From the NCBI GenBank assembly GCA_920105625.2, contig OV050031.1:224488194-224552193 (forward strand): a stretch of 64,000 nt of DNA. The letters are read 5' to 3'. The position numbers were made by a program, and so were the translations under genes. Under the pieces are notes generated by a model. The model was given only the letters and a program-made list of their open reading frames with translations. It was not told the DNA's origin and ran no database searches. This stretch comes from Clusia tigrina (Eukaryota; Arthropoda; Insecta; Diptera; Clusiidae). Of this stretch, positions 57,471 through 64,000 are shown piece after piece; position 1 is the first letter of the stretch; each line of letters starts with the position of its first letter.

Positions 57471-58771
57471 AAGTTAAATTTTTACGAGTTTGCTAACTTA
57501 AAAATAATCTTCAAAGGAGTAGTAATATAGTTTCTATATCTCCTCCATTTTATTCTAAAAGTTTTGTATCTTATTATTATTATTATTAAGACTGGAACGC
57601 TGGGTTGCTCTCAGGGGTCCTAATTGGAGTATGGAACAGTTGAAAAGTGGTCCGCTTTTTGGCAATTTTCAGACAAAAATCCATATGGCAAATTAATTTG
57701 TTTATGAATTATTTTTATAATTTTTATGGCATGGCTATCATGAAATTAAGGCTGAGCATTAAATTATTCAGATATTAGTTCAGCTAAATATTTTAGTGAA
57801 AAAATTGTGCATGATCGACGTTGTACCAGTGCAATACATTCTTCAAAATTCAAATTCAAATTGAATGAAAATGTTTCTGAACGAATTTGTTGGCAAACTA
57901 CTGCACACTGAAGATTCAAATGTGATAATGACACAGTAATAATTGTCAAAAGGAACATTATTGAAAACATTTTGGCAGATGTTATAACTATATCGAACAC
58001 CCCTCTGTCCTCATCACAGATTTTTCAATGAAAAACAATTCTTGCCCAATATTATGTCTCAGAAAGCAACCGCACACCAACTATGAACCCCTCCAGGAAT
58101 CGTATCTGGGCCTTCAGCTATTGCATTTGTCCATCAACTATTACATTTGTCCATCCAGACAACTACGCTAACTGAAGGTAGTGAATTCACTCATCAAATT
58201 ATGTCCATGTACTGTCTCAGTCTCCCGCACTCTAAACTACTGAGTCTCATTATTACCCCTCTTTTTATTTCTCTCGTATATTATTATTATATATTATATA
58301 TTAAATGATGTCATATTACATTATTTTAATATATATATTATAAGGTTAAAAGTGGGCATGCCTGAAGACAATTTTTGCATTTTTTTACAATTTTAGTCAG
58401 TAAAGTAATGGGAACTAACCCAGAAATACAGGCAAAATTTCGGAACCTAAAAGAAATCCAATGAGGGTTTTCACAAGCGAACTAAAAGAGTGTTTATATA
58501 CAAAAACAAAAGACTAATAATTTTAAAAATGAATGATAAATAACGTGTTTAAAACAGAACATATTAAGATTTAAATTTTGTTTTAATTAAAATTGATATT
58601 GTTAATAAAAATTCATATTTTTAATTAACATATTAAACAAACGAAAGACGACTATCGACTTACTCACATATTAAGCAAATATTAAAATTGCCCCTCATTT
58701 TGTTCATAAAAATATTTTACATTCCATCTTAAACTTAATTTATGATGTGTAAAGAGCAACTGATTACATTT
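57471..58771. other. No recognised feature
   Basis: AT-rich DNA, nothing recognised apart from short attattatt runs. Confidence 0.35.
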
Positions 58772-60335
58772 GAGGACTTGAAGGTCATAAACAAATTACT
58801 TTTCATCAAGAGATCGGTTGTTTTTTAGGGCTTGAAAGTCACTAATAAATTACTTTTCATCCAAGCCCCCGGATACGATCTCATTAGTGGAGAAAGATTA
58901 AAACAGCTTCCAGAAGAGGGATTCGCTTTCCTGACTTATATATACAACGCTGTTTTCTTATCTGGTTTTGTTCCCCCCCAATGGAAAGTGGCGCAAGTAA
59001 AAATGACCCTTAAGCCCGGAAAAAGTCGAGACAGAATTGAGTCGCCCCATCAGCTTGCTGCCTCTAAAATTTTGGAAACCCGCTTCCTCAAAAGATTAAT
59101 GCCAATAATAGAAGAACTAAAACTAATTCCCAATAACGAATTCAGCTTCAGGAAACAACACAGTACAATTGAACAGGTTCATAGACTTGTCAATTGCATT
59201 CACCCTGCATTCGACAAAAAAAATACTGAACTGCGGCATTTCTCGACAGATCCCAAGCTTTCGACCGTGTCTGGCATGACGGATTACTCTACAAAACAAA
59301 GAAAACACCTCCAATAAACTATTACATACTTATCAAATCCCACCTTAAAAATCGATACTTCTTTATAAAACAAGGTGAAGCACAATCTGAAATGTGCCAA
59401 AGTTCGACCGGTGTACCCCAAGGCGGTGTCATGGGTCCCATCCTATACTTGCTTTATACACACGATTTACTTGTTTTCGAAGGAACTATCGTTGGCACAT
59501 TTGCAGACGATACTGCTGTACTCGCAATGGAGACACCCTTCCACAACTGACGTCGCTTAAACTTCAAAGGGGCCTAGACAAAATCACTAAATGGTTGAAA
59601 GATTGGCGAATCAAGTCCAATGAAACTAAGTCTGTCCAGGTTACGTTCACTCTTAAACGCGACACCTGCCCACCCGTTAAACTCAACGACATAAATATAC
59701 CCCAACGTGATGAGGCCAAATACCTTGGGATGCACCTCGACAGAAGATTAACTTGGACGATGTGAATATACCGCAGTGCAATGTGACTAAATACCTGGGC
59801 ATGCACCTCGCCAGCAAGCTAGCATGGAAAACTCATATATTCACCAAACGTAGAGAGCTGGGAATAAAGCTTAGAAATTTACAATGGCTGCTGAACCGAA
59901 ATTCCCAAGTTTCACTCGAAAGCAAGCACTCACTTTACTCAGCCGTCTTAAAACTGATATGGACATATGGCATACAACTGTGGGGCATTGCGGCAACCTC
60001 TAATGTCGAAACACTCCAGAGATTCCTATCAAAAACGGTGCGTATGATTGCAGAAGATCCATACTACGTATCGAACAACCAACTCCATCGTGACCTGAAA
60101 GTCCCGACAATTATGCAAGAAATAAAAAAATATGCATTGGCATACAAACTGAGAATTCACGGGCCTCTAATCCACTCATATCAGAACTTACAGCAGGGAT
60201 CAAATACCATTCGAACCTTTACGCTCCTAATTGCATCACACTTAAATCCTGTCGCATATGGACGATACCTCCGCTTTTGGTACCAGCCCCAGAGAACGAT
60301 TCTCAATCGCTACCAAATCTTGCATACTTAGCATC
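58772..60335 (+). mobile_element. Jockey-type LINE, reverse-transcriptase region, frameshifted
   Basis: Broken frames give KVTNKLLF.QAPGYDLISGE (58,832 on), LSGFVPPQWKVAQVKMTLKP, NEFSFRKQHSTIEQVHRLVN, TGVPQGGVMGPILYLLY (59,407 on), FADDTAVLAM with the catalytic FADD box (59,500-59,511), KITKWLKDWRIKSNETKSVQ, and from 59,753 a long clean frame (192 codons) with KYLGMHLASKLAWKTHIFTK, IWTYGIQLWGIAATSNVETL and NQLHRDLKVPTIMQEIKKYA. No RNase H follows, as expected for Jockey. A tandem duplication at 59,686 and several frameshifts make it inactive. Confidence 0.88.
59686..59827. repeat. 71-bp tandem duplication joining two Jockey variants
   Basis: Unit one reads NIPQRDEAKYLGMHLDRRLTW and unit two NIPQCNVTKYLGMHLASKLAW. 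Both start with acga (59,686 and 59,757). The period is not a multiple of three, so the frame shifts at the junction. Confidence 0.85.
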
Positions 60336-61099
60336 AGATCGCAGATACTGATGAGCAAATTTTAATTGATTTAATTTGTTGGAATTTTGTGCGCGGCCAT
60401 TTCTTGCAGTCACTTACTATCGGAATCATCATCATCCACTTTTGATGCATTTACAATTTGCTGAACAAATAAGAATCAACGCAACTCTTTTTCCTTTTGC
60501 ACTTCTGCAGCTCCTTTTGTTTGCTTTGTTAAAAGGCTTAAAAAGTGAAGGGTCTGTCTTTGTGGCTTTTGTGCCAGCGCTTTAATTGCTGCACATCGGC
60601 GAGGCCGGGCTTAATATGTTGTCGCTTATGGTCAACTGCTAATGAGCGCACAAAAGCGTAACGCTTAAGAATGCTCAACAATGCGGCAAGCCAACAGGCA
60701 GACCACGAACGCTGCTGATTAGTCTTTTGTTTTAACATTTGCCCGTCTCTTGAGATGTTTGTCCGGCTGTCTGGCTGTGGAGTGCTGCGGCAAGTGCGTG
60801 CCTGCATGCGTGCGTTCGTTCGTATTTGTGCAGCATGTTAATGCAGACAGATGCGCTCGCTGCACACTCGCTCGCATTTGTTGCGGCACAAGTGCCATCA
60901 GAGCTCAGTACAAATAACATACAGAAAAGTATTACGTCGACTCGTCTGAGCGTCAACATTTTCACTTAGCAGTATATTTTCAGAGCTGCGTCGTGTATGA
61001 TGATGCTTCGGTGCTGCCAATACTGATGATGATAGTGTTACTGATGACACTGACTGTTCACATCATAGGCAATCACATCGCCATTATACAGCACTCTGT
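60336..61099. other. No recognised gene
   Basis: The frame at 60,732-60,965 (minus) starts with a hydrophobic stretch like a signal peptide but has no known continuation. A GC-richer part lies at 60,780-60,960. Confidence 0.35.
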
Positions 61100-61545
61100 C
61101 TCCGCTCCAAAGTGGATAGAAATCCATTAAAAGGAATCATTTCTATAGTCAGATGGTACCATATTCGCGAACAATTTGAAATGTACGAAAGTTTGGCCGG
61201 TGTACCCCAAGGCAGTGTCATGGGTCCCAACCTATACTTGCTTTGTACACACGATTTACCTGTCTCCGCAGGAACTATCGTTGGCACATTTGCAGACGAT
61301 ACTGCTGTACTCGCAATGGACACCCTTCCACAACTGGCGTCGCTTAAACTTCAAAGGGGCTTAGACAAAATCACTAAATGGATGAAAGATTGGCGAATCA
61401 AGTCCAATGAAACTAAGTCTGTCCAGGTTACGGTCACTCTTAAACGCGACACCTGCCCACCCGTAAAACTCAACGATGGGAACGTACCGCAGTGCAATGT
61501 GACTAAATACCTGGGCATGCACCTCGATAGCATGGAATTTTTGCT
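61100..61545 (+). mobile_element. Jockey-type LINE fragment, second copy
   Basis: One open frame (61,112 on) reads LKGIISIVRWYHIREQFEMY, AGVPQGSVMGPNLYLLC, FADDTAVLAM (FADD at 61,289-61,300), DKITKWMKDWRIKSNETKSV and QCNVTKYLGMHLDS before leaving the element. It overlaps 59,390-59,800 of the other copy and lacks its frameshift at the FADD box. Confidence 0.88.
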
Positions 61546-63622
61546 TGTATATGGAAAGAAATCGTTGCATAGTTTTCAGCGTCCATTCGAAAATGCTGAT
61601 TTTTAACAATTTTTCAAAACTAAATCAAAATTAAATGAATGCAAATTGTTGCCAAAATTATATTGAACGAATTTATCTCATTTTGCAGGGAGTATGCCAC
61701 GCCCTCCATATATTTTTGTTACCAAATTCTATTGCTGGTTTCTTGGTGGCAGTCTTCCCTGTGAAACGCTGCCACATTTGTGGGGATTTGTGCCACGAAA
61801 TTCTTGATTTATTTGCTGAAGGCAGAGTGCTCTGCTGCGCCAGCGGACTCACCGGCCGGCACCGACTACGAGTGGTCGCAGTCGGGTGAGCGTGCGTGGC
61901 TGTCTCAATATTTGTCAATTTCTGTTGTTGTTGTTGTTGTTCAGTTTTGTGGGTTTTTCTTTCTTTTGCGCCCAAAGGAGCTGAAATGCCGACGGGTGCG
62001 TAAAGTAAACACATTGGTTAAATAAGCAGTGGGCTGCAGGAGGTGTAGGAGTCGCAGGGGAAGTGTGTACATGAAAGGCAATCGCGCATACATGCTAAAT
62101 GCCAAAATAATGTGTTTGTTGCAAGGCTGAAGGCAGCGCTAAAGTGGCAACAGCAAGAGAGTTTCAGTAAGACAACAGCGCGATTACAAAGCAAACAAAA
62201 CAAAGGCAACAACACCAGACAAAAACAACAACAACATCAACAGCGCAGACACCGCAGTCAAGAAGTGTAAATATCATTACCAAAAGTGCTGAATTAATTA
62301 TAAAAAAAGTATATTGAAGAATGTGGAAATCTAAATTTTTGTACAATGTGTTAAATGTGCAGCATGCAGCATGCAGCGTGCAGAGTGCAGAGTGCAGCGG
62401 GCGGGCACAACTAACTGCATGTAGCGCGCAGCCCGCCCCGTTGGTAGGTGTGAAGTTTCAATAGCAGCTTTCTTAGCGCTCCCCTGCGCCTGTCTCGCTG
62501 GCTCTGCCAGTCTTTTGCCAGTGTGGGCACTGATGATGCTGCTGTTTCGTTCTTTTTGTTGTTATTATATTCGGTGTTGTTGTTATTGCTGTCGCTGTGA
62601 CGTTGTTTACATTTTCCGTTCACATTTTTCAACACCCAAATTGATTGATTTTTTTTCGGTTGGTTATTTTAGTGCGCGTATGTGTGTGTGTGAGTGTGTT
62701 TGTATTTGAGTGTGTGTCTTAAGCGATCTGCTTAGCTTTAATTTTGAATTTTTGTTGTTGCTGTGTGGTTGTTGTTTATTTTTCTTTTGGTTAATAAGCT
62801 TTACGTTAAATTGTTTACACAAAAGGTTAACATGCAACAGCGAGACTCACCACTGACGACAGATGGACAGCTTCCCAACTCCCCAGCTGGCCAGCAGCTT
62901 GATCACATTTTAATTACCGCGTGCCTGATGCGATTCGACAGAGCATTTTGATTTATATGCCCACAAAGCTCTCTTCTCACATTTAATTGATTTAGATTGC
63001 GCATATTTGTTGCACTGAAACATCATTCATTCATGCACCTATACCAACAGTCATCATACACACACACACACACACACTGAGCCACACACACATATATAGA
63101 CCCACTGTTGATGGCTGCGCTAGCTTTTCATAGCCGTTCAATTAATAATTTTATTCATTTTTATTCCCGCCGCATTAACGTTAATGTTAATCGCCCCGTG
63201 CGAGGCGCAACGCTGTCATTATAGTCATCATCATTAGTGGCCGTAAGTGCTGGCAGGCTCGAGTCGGCTAACTCGCAATTAAACTGACGCGGCTGCAGTA
63301 ATTTTCGTGTGCAAATATGGTGCTCGTAAATTTGCTGCGTACACGTTTTGATCGCGTTGCCACTCAAAGCTAAGTACAATGTTTGTTTTACACAAGGAGG
63401 GCATAGCACCAGGGTCGTGTGACAACAACCAGTGTGTGGCACTCCAACAACCATACAACGGGGGTTATCATACTCTGCCAGAAATGCAAAATCTTTCCTT
63501 TGCTAGGTTTGGAAGATACTCGTATACAAGTATCAGGCATAGCTCTTTTACTTATGCCCTCCGTACTGTACACAGAAAGTAAGGTAATTATGTTAAACAT
63601 ATAACTGAAGATCTTCAGGAGT
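61546..63622. other. No recognised gene; simple repeats
   Basis: Tracts: tgttgttgttgt at 61,922, an 8-bp gcagcatg/gcagagt repeat at 62,358-62,398, GT-rich at 62,682 and (CA)n at 63,059. Many short frames on both strands, none recognised. Confidence 0.45.
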
Positions 63623-63997
63623 TTAGAACGTTGGTGTGCCCAAAATATTGCATCCTTGCAATTTGGGATACTTGCCTGTACCTTTACCCAATCCTGTAGT
63701 AGACGTAGAAAATTCTATTTCTAGGAATTGTCTGACTAAGTCTTTTGCTCTCTTTTTTGTAATCCTTTTAGATAGAATTATCACCTTAGTGTCTATTCCG
63801 CTTGGGATATGAGCGTTTGGGTAAAGAACGTTGGTTGAATTTTGTTGTTCCCCGAAATGGCAAAAAATAATTCCACATTTCAAAGGGACTAACAAATTAA
63901 TTTTAGATATATAAATATTATATTCATATTTCCAATATTCATGTATGCAAGTAAGGATAAGGAAGCCGGGCCCTGGCCAGAAGAAGATGGAAACCAA
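63623..63997 (-). other. Unrecognised open frame at right edge (124 codons)
   Basis: The minus-strand frame runs to the window edge and may continue. It reads GIIFCHFGEQQNSTNVLYPN, KVIILSKRITKKRAKDLVRQ and GLGKGTGKYPKLQG. I recognise no domain. A mobile-element fragment is as likely as chance, and it is not hh exon 1. Confidence 0.3.
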
Positions 63998-64000
63998 TTT

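Noticed and set aside
60732..60965. Minus-strand frame with signal-peptide-like start considered as hh exon 1
   Set aside because: Lacks the CGPGRG palmitoylation motif and the following conserved residues, and has no suitable donor in phase 0.

Overview
The window is nuclear DNA of a higher fly. Two conserved protein-coding genes are readable, and both are closest in sequence to Drosophila genes: Invadolysin (a leishmanolysin-like zinc metalloprotease) on the plus strand and hedgehog (hh) on the minus strand. Long AT-rich introns, many mariner, LINE and SINE remnants, and frequent tandem arrays suggest a non-drosophilid cyclorrhaphan such as a tephritid. That placement is inference. No bacterial, organellar, CRISPR or rRNA feature was seen.

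Layout. 1-15.2 kb is repeat-rich sequence upstream of the first readable Invadolysin exon. It may be Invadolysin intron or intergenic DNA, because the 5' coding exon was not found. It holds the end of a mariner, tRNA-derived SINE copies, several LINE 3' ends (RNase H-bearing types and an RTE-type tail), a mariner-superfamily transposase remnant and tandem arrays. 15,258-27,587 carries ten Invadolysin exons that join into 639 codons plus stop. Their introns contain a mariner with a nested LINE tail, a LINE with a templated-looking insert, and a 1.6 kb polypyrimidine tract directly behind a GC splice donor. 27.6-33.3 kb is the tail-to-tail intergenic region, mostly two LINE copies. 33,312-50,248 carries the last two hh exons, 16 kb apart. 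50.2-64 kb is upstream hh intron. It holds tandem arrays, an (AT)n tract, SINEs and two Jockey-type LINE fragments. The first hh exon (signal peptide and palmitoylation site) was not found and probably lies past the right edge.

The two genes converge and share no evident pathway. Invadolysin keeps the HExxH site, the distal zinc histidine and a C-terminal hydrophobic tail fit for a GPI anchor. hh keeps the autoprocessing residues of the Hint domain. Its signalling domain also keeps zinc-ligand residues that Drosophila melanogaster Hh has replaced, which is the most notable protein-level observation.

The mobile-element record is rich. It includes a tRNA-derived SINE family (six copies plus two related ones) with one copy in a perfect 15-bp target duplication, nested insertions with readable target duplications, LINE tails in inverted pairs, and LINE 3' ends finishing in tetranucleotide repeats. 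At least nine tandem arrays (units 21 to about 200 bp) are scattered through non-coding DNA, two of them near the hh exons. All element and family calls were made by eye without database searches.
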